Shown piece after piece: positions 10,634 through 26,735 of a stretch of DNA of 64,000 nucleotides (within the stretch, counting starts at the first letter, position 1; the number at the start of each line of letters is the position of its first letter). The position numbers were made by a program, and so were the translations under genes. Source of the DNA: Paragordius varius (Eukaryota > Nematomorpha). The stretch lies in NCBI GenBank assembly GCA_964247055.1, contig OZ176058.1:3038001-3102000 (forward strand), in the 5' to 3' direction. The notes under the pieces were generated by a model, which was not told the DNA's origin, ran no database searches, and saw only the letters and a list, made by a program, of their open reading frames with translations.

Positions 10634-13600
10634 TTATAAAATCATTCTTGCTGCAGAGGCCGGAACTGTGGGAACGGTTGGCATAGCATTGAAATAGCGT
10701 TTTGTGAAATTTCCATTTTTATCATTAAATTTATTAGACTTTAGCTCTTTCTTGGAATTTTGAGTATTAGTTTTCTTTGATAGTTTATCTTTTCTTTGAA
10801 CCTTTTCAAATTCATTGGCTAAATCAAATTTCTGACGCTTTTTTTTACTGTCAAAGGTTTTGTTCGCTACTTTTTTGCTTTTTTTGTCATTCAAAAATTT
10901 AATAGAACCTAACTTAGAATTCTCAGTGCTATCTTTAGCATTGAAATTTGTGTTTTCTTGTTGTGTTAAACTTTTAACCATTTCGGGCCAAACCTGGTGA
11001 TTGACTTCTTCTGTTTGAGTATTTTCACCATCAGCTGTTTGATTTCTGTCGTTTTGGAATGGTTCATATTTGTTTTTGCCCTTCGTTAGCGTATTAATGT
11101 TGGTATCTTTATTAGGCTAATATATAAAAAATAATTAGCTCATAAAAAATTTATACAAATTTGGAAAACCATACATGAAATCCTTTTTATGTAAACTAAA
11201 CTAGAGAGTGTAAAAATAAATTTTAAATTTTTTAAAATTCATATAAATAGGCATCAAACTGTATCGGTATATTATACATTATATAAATAATGCCATTCGT
11301 AACATGGTTCTAATTTAATTTAACAAATAAAATTTTGGCGGTCCAGTGTTAGGCATCAAATGAGGTTTTGTAATATATTTGAAAATAAATTTATAAAGTT
11401 TGCAAAAAAACTATATAAATTTCTAACCAAAATAGCTTTGAAATGCATGTTGGCTAATGCATCGAGTTTAATAAACAAATTGTTGATGGCCTTTGCGATT
11501 TCTGAATGAGTACCACTGAGTTTTACTCTTTCGTGTTCGGTTATGCTAGTTGTAAACATCTGTCATATTTAAATTTTTTTAAAATATTAAATAAATATAT
11601 ATTAAAAAATATGGAAATCAAAAGGGATATGTAATAGAGTATACTAAAAAATATATAAATATTTTATAGAAAATGTATCAGGACTCTAAAACATATTAAT
11701 TTTGGATTTATTACACTGCTCAACAAGGTTTTGCACCACCCCAATGTTTTTGCATTTTCTGATGCCTAATGGCATGGAAAGGCCAAAACAAAAAAGAAAA
11801 TTGAGGCCACCAATAGGATTTTTCCAAAATTTAATTTTTAAATTTGTATTTAATTCAAAAATAACAATCATTCCTCGTGTACATATGTTAAAATATTCAA
11901 ACAAGCAAGTCGATACAAGTAATATTCCATGCATGGATAACAAATTCTAGGCATTAAATAAGATACTAAACAAGCTAAGAGCCAAAGTATTAAAAATCTA
12001 AAAGGGGCTTATGTATAGTGTGATAGATATGGGCGGCTGCACAAGCTCTGCATATCCCCCAAGCGATCCTATAATTATGCCAGATATGGCAAAGATAACA
12101 ATAAGTAATCGTAAAGTCCGATAAGAGAGACTTGCAAGCAAAATCGTGGCAAATTGACATGTCAAATTAACCAATTTACAGAATAAAGTTAGATAAATTC
12201 TACAATTAAATTGAATATTTAGGTAAATACAAATGGTCCAACCCCATAACAGTAAATTCTACTAAAAGTGGCTACACAACATCCATCTGAAATTCAAAAT
12301 ACAAAACAACCAATAATTTTAAAAAAATAAGGTATATCCACTAGGTATAAATAAGGGATTTTTTATAAGAACCAACTCAAGAGAAAAAGTCTAATAAGTA
12401 CTCGAAAGAACGAAATCTAACAAAAAAATATAGCCTATCTGAAAGCCGAAGGTTTAAGCCATAGAATGCCTTTTTTAGTATTTTTTTAAAAAAAATTTAT
12501 ATGTGTTAAAAATTTACTTGAAAAAAAAGACTAAATTTTGACGTTTAAGTCCGTACTATTTTTTTCTCTCTGATATTTAAATGACATATTTATATTCAAA
12601 AGATAGAGTTTAAAACGCTTTATTAAATTATATTAAGTTTATAATATAATAATATTTTATTATAAAGTTATATTTAATTTTCTCTCGATTTTCTCTTGTT
12701 TATGAAAAATTGAAAAACCTATAAAATTTCAAAATTCTGATTGGCGGGATCAAAATTTTTTTCAAATTCGGTTTTAAAACACTGAAATTAGTCATAATTT
12801 AAAAAGTTTGAGTGGTGGTGCTTAAAATGTCCAAATTTGTCGACTAGTGTTATGCATATTGCATTATTAGCCAACATTATAATCGATACCTAGTATTTGC
12901 TACATTTTAAAAAATATTATTTATAAAATGTATATAAAACAATATTTATATTAAGTTTTAAATTTTAGATTTTAGCTCAAAATGTAAATTTTTGCACTTT
13001 AGGGCAAGTTTGTCGGATAACAATCGTTAAATATGTTATTTTAACAAATTATAATAAGTATTTTTAAAACTTGAAAAATTATCAATTTTTAGCAATGATA
13101 AAATGTATTTTGAGTGTTTTGCAACATGGTAAAAACGGTAGAAACACTTTATTCGGATATTATAAAAACATTATATAAATTTAATGATGTTAAACACTAT
13201 CCTTGTATATTTTCGTTAAAAGATGTGTAGAACTTTAAAATTAACTTTTTGAGTTAAAAAGGATTTTTTTAATAAAAAATTTTGAAAAGGCAGAAATATT
13301 CACCATAGTTTCTAAAAACAATCAAATACGCTTCAATAAAATTTATCAAAATCTAGCATATATTTAAATTGATGTAGCGCAGGCATCATTGTGGTATATA
13401 TAAAAAATTAGCCCATTATATGGGGATCTAAAAAATATAAGACTATCGAATCCCACATCCAATTAAAATTTAAAATAAATATTGTTGCTTTCCTTTTTAA
13501 ATGTAAGTATGATATATTTTGGAATGAAGCAAATATGGCTTTCCCCAAAATTTTGCATGATATGCGCTAAATAAATATGGGTAAATCCACATAAAAGTGT

Positions 13601-16600
13601 TATTTGTCTTAGATGAGTTGTAAGGCCCAAAACTAAAAGCGTAAGCGGATCTTTTTTTAGCATCTGATTTCATACATTGTATAACGTTATTTATAGTAAA
13701 AATTTAACATTTTGATAAAATACAGAAATACAGTTAACCAAGACCGTCAATAGTGTTATCGATTGTCATTAGGCTTTCAATTTTACGGCGTTTACATTCC
13801 ATTTCTAAAGTGATCTTGATTTTTATGTCATAATTGGTTATAAAGTATTAGGGGTATGCTCTAACAATGAGCCAAAAGCGATAATAATTATTTATTTTTA
13901 TGTTTTATATTTCATTTTTAGTTGACAAAGTTATTTGATTATTGCTAAATAAAATTAATGTAAAATAATAATAAATCTATATATTATTGAAAAAATAAAC
14001 TGATTATTGCTGGAAAAAAAATGACAATTTATATATTATTTAAAATGGTCAACATGATTATTTATGAATAAGAGTGTAGAAATTTAAAAATATTTTCCGT
14101 ATCGATTATTATAGAAATTAATTTCCATTTTTCTATTTTAATTTAAAACAAAAAAAAATCAAGTAAAATACCGATTTTTCTTTCTCATACAATTTGGCTA
14201 AGGGGATTTGTTTAGAAGCATTAGAGTTGTCATCCGTATTAGAGGGGATTCCAAATAATTGCTCAATCGGAATTTTTGGCGTTTTAAATGCGCCCTCTCC
14301 TCCCGAAGCAGTATTTACAGGCGCGGGTTTTACAACATTATCAAATAGTTTGTTTTTAATTCGATGTTTAATCATCGTTTCTATAATATCTGTGTGTTCC
14401 AACGTGTTGATCCTTTCTACAGGAAAAGTATCAAAAATATTTTTTTATTTAAAAATCTAAATTTATAAATTTTAAGCCGATTTAAATGATTGTATAAATC
14501 TATACCATAGAAAATTACTTTTTGGATATCAAATCATTTTAAATGTATATAAATAGCTTCTTTCTAATGCTGACCTATGTTTTCTTTAAATTTTTTATGC
14601 ATCCATTAACTTTTTCAAAATTGTTTTAACTAAATTCTTTTTTAATGATGCATCAGTAATATAAAAAATTTAAATTTATAGGTTTAACTATAAAAACTGT
14701 TATATATCATTCATGTGCAAAATAAAAAAATTTAAATTTAGTGTTACAATGATATAAGATGGGAAAGGTAAGTAAGGACAAATAAATTTATAAACCAATA
14801 TAACGTTAATTATATTAATTTTTAAAAACCTTAATTAAAAAACTAAATCCAAATATATACTAGCAAGTGCCGAAGGTAAAACTGTAGCCTCAAATTCCAA
14901 ATTATTGTTAGCAGATGTGTTGCCATGGTTACCAACAGCTGTCAAAAGACTATTTTCAGGACGAGAATCGGCTGTTACCTCCCCCGAAAGGGTCCATTGC
15001 TGTTGTTTTACACGATTAATGTTTGTATCCTCAAGGTGTGAAACAATTTTTTGCATCTAATTTAGCAATTATCCATTATATAATTATAAAAAAATAATTT
15101 TTTAAATAGAAATTAGTTAAGATATTAAACATAATACAGTAAAATTTTATTGTATACCATTTTTCAGTAAAAAGCAACATTTTTTCAAGCAACGCAACAT
15201 TTTTCAACAGTTGTCTTTGCTTAAAAAATTTTGCGTTTGGCTGATAAAGTTGCTTTTAACTGAAATATGATATAAGTAGGGTTGTGCATTTGACTGCTTT
15301 TTCAAAAAAGTCCGGTCAGACCCAGTCAGACCATGGTCATGACCACGGTCATGACCACTTTTAACTTAAATAAATATCATCCGATTTCGGATGAAATAAT
15401 GTTCGAACGACACTTGCGTATCACTAATTATGTTTTTTTAAGTTATCATACATTTTTTGATATTTATTATTAACAAATATTTTCAATCAAATTTCAATTT
15501 TTTTTCAAATACATTTTGCCACATGTTTGTGGCCTTCTATTCTTGATATACATAGCTTTTAATACTGGATATTTCAAATAAAATTTTACCTAGCCTGTTC
15601 CTTCTTTCATCATTGAAATATACAATTATAAAATGTTTTTTCATTTTATTGGTTCACATATATGGAATAATTTCATATTTTGCAAACTTGATTGTATTGT
15701 TTTTCGAAATAACTGGATATGCTTAAATGCTAATGTTATAAGGATGCATGTTTAACAATTTTATATTGTTAAATAAGCATATTTTAATATTTAATTTATA
15801 AAATATAAAAAAAATAATAATTATGCTTCCATAATAAAAATTATTTAAATAAGCCAAAATATATAAATAATATTTTGTTTTGTAAAAAAGTTCATGTCAA
15901 ACTACTTGGACGCCATTTTTATTTTAAATTTTATTTGCAAAATATTGTATAAAAAAAGCTAATTTTTTATTTAAATTACACTTAACATTGATAGAAATAG
16001 AAAAAAGGGTTTATATTGTATTATTTTTTCAATTTAGCTGATGCACACATGTAACGTTGACTAAATTAACCACTGGGTTTTACATTAAAATAAGTAATAT
16101 TAAGTATTTTTGAATAAAATTTTATATATATTTCGGTTTATTAATGTTATATTGGAAAATTTTGCCATGGTTTCGATTCCTTCCATATTTTTTAAAGTAT
16201 TTAATTTTAAACAGGCTTGGGGTATCCTACTACCCCAATTTGAATCGAAGGACTGAAATAAATTGTTGTATCCAAGTGTTAAATGAAGTTAAACCTTTAG
16301 TTGCTGCAATTGAAAGGCCGTTAAATTTCCTGATTGGCTACTTTTTAAAATGTCATCATTTAAAGTTTCAGAATCGGCGTTTTCAGACGCTGATAAATCA
16401 TTGAAATCCAAACTGGAAATATTTAAAAATATAGTAATATAGTTGTTAATTGAGTGGGTAATGTCGAGAGTTTGTAATGTAAACGATGTGGAGATCGCCG
16501 TAAAATAAGGTAAAAAGAAAATATATTGTAAAAGTATACTCAATCATGATTTTATTTACTTTTTGAATAAAATTTTTGTGTTATATATATTTCTAGCTGA

Positions 16601-17731
16601 ATCTCCTGACAATTGATAATTTGAACTAAATATATCATTTTTACCTTATTTTAAAGCAATCTCCACATAGTATAAAATGGAAATTAAAGCCAAAAATGTT
16701 ACTATTGGCTTTACGATAAAATAGTGTAATTTAACGTCCAATAGTTTGAAAAATAGGAATTGATAAGTTAACATTTTCAGTAACATGCACATAATGGGCC
16801 ATAGAATGCGTATTACCATATCTCAAAAAAATTCCGATTAAAAGCGACCCCAAAAGCCAATTACAGTATACATTTAAATAGTTGCGTTTACACTATAATG
16901 GGGTTTGCAACACTTTATTCAACATTTTGTTGTTTTTTCCATACACTACTGTGCAAAAATGTAAGTTTGTAAAAACTTTTATTAACAAAGATAAATATTC
17001 CAAACCAAGTGTAGATAATTTTGTAAATATACCAGTCTTTATTTTTTGTCAATATGTGTTTTTTATCGGTAATGTCGGAATATTTTGGAAAAATCAAATT
17101 ATCTTCACATCCTTCGGTCCTATCAATCGATATATTAGCCTCAACTGAATTTTGATCTGACTCACATACTGATGAGTTTGATTCCTAATATAAAGATTGG
17201 TAATTTAAAATTCTAAAAAAATTCCATATATAAAGAATGGTATTTCAACCCTTAAAAATTTAAACAATTCATTATAATTCATAAAAATTAATTTATAATG
17301 TATAGTACCACTATTTGTAAGGTTTAAATGCTTGATTTTTTATTGAAATAAGTTAACCTAAATTATACCTCAAAATTATCTTTTAGGTCAAAAAATGTTT
17401 CGATATACAAATCTTGTATTTGAGAATTAGAATCAATAAATTTTTGTTCGATTTCAGATATATTATAATCGTATTTCAGGTTAACAATTTCACACTGTTG
17501 CCAAATTTGTTGTAAATTATATCCTTGCGTGATGAATTGAGTTAATGGGCATGATAATATATTACTTTCTAAAAAAGCATCATATAAATATTTTAGCTGC
17601 AAAACAGCTTTAATATTTGCTCTTGGATTACTATTTGATTAAGAAAAAACTTCTTACCATAATGAATGTGGCTGTTTAAGCAAATTTTTTTCAGTTTGCA
17701 AAATAATTTTTAAATGACTAGGATTTGACAT
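10634..17731 (-). CDS. MPHOSPH10: U3 snoRNP protein MPP10
   Basis: Eight exons on the - strand, 553 codons plus stop in one frame: 17731-17658, 17630-17369, 17184-17033, 16412-16295, 15056-14861, 14416-14172, 11559-11428, 11116-10634. Mpp10 is the scaffold that binds Imp3/Imp4 in the nucleolar small-subunit processome for 18S rRNA processing. Diagnostic segments align with human MPP10: YLYDAFLE and QQIWQQCE near the N-terminus, an acidic patch with LDFNDL, WTLSGEVTADSRPENSLL (the most conserved block), DIIETMIKHRIKNKLFDNVV, NNLFIKLDALANMHF, then a Lys-rich tail. Length is near yeast Mpp10. Intron 1 would be only 27 nt. The exon 7 end is the least certain junction, because the usual PKP block after the 'LDAL' motif is not evident. 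Introns carry a TTAA element, a hAT element and a fold-back element. Confidence 0.9.
11686..12185 (-). pseudogene. Possible remnant or exons of a membrane protein inside MPP10 intron 6
   Basis: On the - strand, 12160 down to about 12000 reads as a hydrophobic, protein-like frame (LLIVIFAISGIIIGSLGGYA, then VQPPISITLY), and 11943-11686 reads FWKNPIGGLNFLFCFGL. Base composition is less AT-skewed than the surrounding intron. I cannot join these into a model and do not recognise a family. It could be a nested gene on the same strand, a broken gene copy, or transposon coding sequence. Confidence 0.25.
15153..15274. repeat. Small fold-back element, MPP10 intron 4
   Basis: It starts tataccatttttcagt and ends actgaaatatgatata, with inverted arms of 'aagcaacattttttc' and 'aaaaattttgcgtttg' units. 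It is a short complete copy (about 120 bp) of the fold-back family also seen at 34272-35768. The next element begins 3 bp later. Confidence 0.7.
15277..15824. mobile_element. hAT family 3 element, one end lost
   Basis: The left end tagggttgtgcatttgactg and the 'gtccggtcagacccagtcag' block match, in inverted orientation, the complete element at 45316-45977; the interior (about 15640-15790) also matches inverted. The other end is missing where it abuts the TTAA element, which is itself truncated at the same point. Confidence 0.65.
15822..16282. mobile_element. TTAA-flanked element, truncated copy
   Basis: From 15830 this follows the 590-bp element at 32631-33220 ('ccaaaatat', 'acgccatttttattttaa', 'taccccaatttgaatcg') and ends with gtatccaagtgTTAA. 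The first ~190 bp are missing. Its TTAA end lies 12 bp inside MPP10 intron 4, right beside the splice donor at 16294. Confidence 0.7.
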
Positions 17732-17793
17732 ACGCTTTTCTTAACTTTGTATTGTGGTAACATGTGTTGCTATACGTTCACCTATATACAACA

Positions 17794-18334
17794 TTAATCC
17801 TTCGATTCAATTTAGGGTAGTTGGATACCCCATGTCTGTTAAAACTTAACTATTTTAAAAATTATGGAAGGAATAACTATGGCAAAATTTTGCACTTATA
17901 TAATTATAAACCGGACTATATAAAAAACTTTTTTCAAAAATACTTGATATACTTATTTTAAGGTAAAACCGAAAGGTAAAAATTTAGTCAACGTTACATG
18001 TGTGCATTGGGTAAATGGAATAATTATAAAATAAACTATTTTTTCTATTTATATAAATGTTGGATGGGATTTAAATATAAGATTGGCTTTAATTATACCT
18101 TGAAAAATAGATAAACACGATATTTTGCAAAAAAAATTTCAAAATAAAAATGGCCTCGAAGTATTTTGACAACAAAATTTTTTTACGATATTTTAGCTAA
18201 TTTATATAATTTTTATTAGGTAGAAGCATAAATTCAAATTACCACCCTTTCCTTCGGTAGTTTTTTTTTTAAAATTCCTTAAATTAGTTTGGGTATATAG
18301 GTTTCCCAAATTGAATCGAAGTGGTAACACTTAA
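17794..18334. mobile_element. TTAA-flanked element, inverted copy upstream of MPP10
   Basis: It is an inverted copy of the 32631-33220 element: it begins TTAA then tccttcgattcaat and ends ttgaatcgaagtggtaacac then TTAA, about 541 bp. It sits 63 bp upstream of the MPP10 ATG, so it may have replaced or contributed promoter sequence in the MPP10/CHIC divergent spacer. Confidence 0.7.
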
Positions 18335-18445
18335 ATACAACAGTAACACCATGATAATTCTGATAGATAACAGAATATATATTTTAACTGGTTAGTTTGT
18401 GGACACAATGTTTGATAATTTTAATAAAAGCCAACACCAAAAATA

Positions 18446-18834
18446 TTTTGACACTTTGTTTCAAAATAGGGTATTTAAATAAGCTAGACTATATTAAGTT
18501 AATTTTTTAACTAAAAGAAACGGTCCCAAATCCAATTTATGCTCTATCCTATACTAATTATACAAATAAGCCGAATCTAAAATATTTTTTTTAACAAACT
18601 ACTTGGAAGCCATTTTGATTTTACAACATTTTTAAATAAGGTGTTTATTAATTTTAAAGCGAAAATTCAGATTTTTTATTTATGTCTTAAAGAACGAATA
18701 TTCTTTTATTTGTTTTATGAATGTTACATAATTGCCAACTTTTGCAATGGTTTTAATTCCTTCCCGGGCCTTATGTATCCAACCACCTCAATTTAAAGAG
18801 AATACCGAAAAAATATGTTGTATCCAGGTGTTAA
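18446..18834. mobile_element. TTAA-flanked element, shortened copy
   Basis: The same family runs in forward orientation with an internal deletion: 'gaaacggtcccaa', 'actacttggaagccatttt', then 'tatgttgtatccaggtgTTAA' at the right end. It lies in the spacer between MPP10 and CHIC. The spacer 18835-19096 holds a short (ta)n run at 18954-18966 and nothing else recognised. Confidence 0.55.
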
Positions 18835-19090
18835 AAAAATATGGGCGAATCATATTCTGATATGGAGCAATTATCACAAAAGTGTACATAAGTCGATATA
18901 ATTTGCGAAGCCAAAATCACAAAAATCAAGATAATTATGATACGGTTCCTGGATATATATATATATTTCAGGATTGCTCTGATTGCCTATTTAAACTATA
19001 CTGTTTAATAGATTCCTTGTAAAAAATTACATATTTATTTATCAAATGAAAATAATTTGATCATTGAAACAGGTGTAAGCGAAATAATAA

Positions 19091-23666
<4,576 letters not shown>

Positions 23667-24638
23667 ACGTAATATTAGTGGGACCTATCAATCTATAACT
23701 GTTAAGCCCAAAAATTAAAATATTATATCTTAATTTATCCCAGTTGTTTAAAAATATTTTGGTCCCAAATAAATTAATATATTCGAATAAATTTTACATA
23801 TAATTTAACATGATATAAATTAATAAAAAATTTGAAATTTTATCTTTATGTATGTTTACCTTCTTTGTAATATATATCGATAAGATTGCTTGGTTCATTT
23901 AAAAAAACCATACATAATTAGAAAAATATATATAACTTTAAATAATATTATATTTTTTATTACGAAATATTAGCTTATAGAAAAATGGTAATTTTTTTAT
24001 AGGTTGTTGCTCTATTTTTAAAAGACCTATTCAATATTAATCGGACGATAATGTGGTTTATGTAATATGACAAAAGTTATACTATCGATAATTGGAGCGA
24101 TTGTTATGTCTTGGATTAAGTTATTGTAGATTAATGATCACAATCAGGCCGCAAAATACTAATCATATAATACCGATAGCTGCTTGACACATTATATCAA
24201 AAAATTAAATAAATAGTTTACCATATAGAACAGCATGCAGTTCGTTGGCCGCGATTTGAGCCCACTGGCCTAACTAGAATATTTTATCGATACGTTTAAC
24301 AACTTCTGAAAACAGTAAAGAGTAATCGTCGAATCAAAAAATATGCCATGACATAGTTTCAAAATTAATTTATGTGAAAAAATCAAAATTTATCATACCA
24401 TGTAATGCAGCAGTATATGTGTAAGCAGTTGGATTTTAAATTAAAGAGTTAGAAAACAATTAAGCATTTAAATTGGCACGTATAATTTTTTAGCAAGTTA
24501 TTTTCAAACATTTTTAAAGAACAAGTTTAAAAGCAAAAATTACTATATTTTTTATGACTCAATAAGTATAAATTGCATACAAATTCTTATATTCTTTAAT
24601 CTATATATTTATAAAAATGGAAAATACTGGCTTTGTGA
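23667..24638. other. Gene-free AT-rich spacer after CHIC
   Basis: No exon-like or repeat structure was recognised. It separates the CHIC stop codon from the Helitron-like element. Confidence 0.5.
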
Positions 24639-25184
24639 TCTTCCGGAAAACCGGTAAACCCATTCAAATCCAAACATCGAAAAAATATAATCATTAATGA
24701 ATGCCCCGACAATAGCTTCGCCCGTTTTTTGAAATAGGCCCCCAGTTTGGGCCCACCCCGTGTGAAAAACGGGTTTTTTTGAACACAAAAGTCCACAAAA
24801 ATCGTGCCTTTGAGACCATTTTCCTGAGAACGTGTTGGACCATTCAATTTCAAATATGATTTTTGTTTACTTATTTTTGATCGCGCCGAACATAGTCACT
24901 CACTTTTTTTGATTTAGGCCCTCTTTTTACCCGTTACCCCCGTAAAATGCCCTCTTTTTCAAAAAAAGAAAGTCCACAAAAATTTTTAAATCTATTTTTT
25001 CCCCAATTAAACAATATATTAGTATGAATGCACCGTTTTAAAATTCCTATAAAATCATATCTATTAAATAATATTTCGAAATAATCCACATATGTGGATC
25101 ATTTTATTGTCCCTTATTTCAAATAGCCCCCCAGAAGTCCGAAGGACTTTCTCGGGTTGCGTAGCAGCATGAAATTTACGCTAG
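24639..25184 (+). mobile_element. Helitron-like non-autonomous element, copy 2
   Basis: The element is 546 bp. It begins TCTTCCGGAAAACCGGT after an A and ends with a hairpin (GTTGC-GTA-GCAGC), 12 nt, then CTAG followed by T. It contains the family's internal blocks ('aatagcttcgcccg', 'ccctctttttacccg', 'gaaggactttctcggg'). It has no Rep-helicase gene, so it would need a partner element for movement. Confidence 0.75.
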
Positions 25185-25364
25185 TAAATACATAAAAATC
25201 ATGCATTAATTTGGATCTAATTTAAAGAGATATTGATTCACCGCCCATTTTATAACTTCGGGGATAGGCCCTTACTGACTCTTCAATACGCCTTATGTAA
25301 GTCTTATCGGGCGTTTTTATTGCTTCGTTAGAATTATTTTGAAAAATAAAATGAATATTTAAAA

Positions 25365-25430
25365 CAGGGGTATCCAACACGCGAGCCTCCTGCGGCCCTC
25401 CAAAATATTGTATTCTTATATTGTTTTACA
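25365..25430. repeat. Terminal part of hAT family 1
   Basis: Caggggtatccaacacgcg followed by 'ctcctgcggccctcc' matches the left end of the hAT family 1 element at 48735-49282. The partner end was not found, so this is a partial copy. The flank 25431-26160 shows nothing else recognised. Confidence 0.45.
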
Positions 25431-26164
25431 ATTGCGCTAAGAGTAACTTTAAAATAATTTTGACGCTAAAGAAATTTTAGCGGATGTGTTCAACAAAAGA
25501 ATATTTCTGTACAAATTTATCAAATAACGATATCTTAATTTGGAGAAAACTTAATATTTTATAGGCGCAAAAAAATAAATTATTTTATTTAAATAAAATT
25601 TAACGTTTGTCATATGGAAAATATGATGCTTTCTCTGGAAAATTTTAATCAACCTAAGGATGTGGTCAAGTTTGACTGTTTTTTTAAACTTGAGAAGAAC
25701 ACGCCAAAAACAATTTAAGACATGTTAAATTTATAAATACATAACTTGGATATTAAATCATAAACTACTTCTGGGTCAAAATGGGTTATTTTTATTACCA
25801 ATTGTAAGACACCTCATTTTTTATCTATATTTTAAAAATAAATTACTCGTTATATGTAAAGAGTGTAATATAAAGAGGTTAATTACCCTGTCTAAAACAC
25901 AAATATATCGAACCTTGAAACAAATAAAAGTATTCTCCCTAAAGCGTAGGAAATGTACGTTTCTTTTTCTAATAATAAAACGCCATGATCGACAATTTTT
26001 TAAGTAACGTCTGTCCTTAATCTTTATATTCTCCAAACCTTTTATTCTAGAAAAGTTGCATAATAAAATTCAATATATTTTTAAGGTGCTAAAATGTGTA
26101 TAATTGGAACTAAGTATAGTTGCAAAATATGATTTTATTATATTATTTTATTGGTTAATTAATT

Positions 26165-26735
26165 TCTTCTTTTTTATTTGCCAGGAAAACGAAATAATGA
26201 TAACCAACACATGGTTTTCACACACTATAGGATGCTATATCAACCTCTCCTTGCAGAAAATGCAAAAATAAATCGATTATATAATTTGTCCACAAAATTG
26301 GAAGTTCTATAATCGATACAATAACAAGCAAAAACAGTGATTGCTCTGACGGTTATAAAACAAAAATAATACTTAAAATTCTTAAAAATAACATTAAACA
26401 GACATACAAATATACACGGAACATACCAAATAGTTTTAAATCAGAAACAAAAGTTAGATTTGATAGATTTGACAATGAATTTAGTGAACAACTATGGGGA
26501 AGGATAAAAAATGTTTTAATGAAGTGTCAAAAGAAAAAGTAAGGGTAAAAAGGAAAGACAATAAATGCATGCCAGATAAGAATTTAATGATAGCAGATAA
26601 GCGGAGAAAAGTTGAATCAAGGTGGATAATAATATGGTTAAAACATATAACAAAGAATTTCAACAACAACAAGGTAGGATAGTAAAAATAAACAATGTCT
26701 GGAAATGGAAAAAATAATAAAAAATGATTAATGCA
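26165..26735 (+). mobile_element. Old LINE, 5' part (endonuclease C-terminal end)
   Basis: The + strand translation shows GNEIMITNTWF, then IDYIICPQNWKFYN and FSEQLWGRIKNVLMKC, the order found in APE-type endonuclease and linker of non-LTR retrotransposons ('craniofacial development protein 2-like' ORFs). Several stops and frame changes interrupt it, so it is decayed. The matching reverse transcriptase part lies at 30570-31800 on the same strand, beyond the younger LINE that sits between them. Confidence 0.65.

Noticed and set aside
11702-11950. 82-codon + strand frame
   Set aside because: Antisense to the hydrophobic - strand stretch, which looks more protein-like; no family match.
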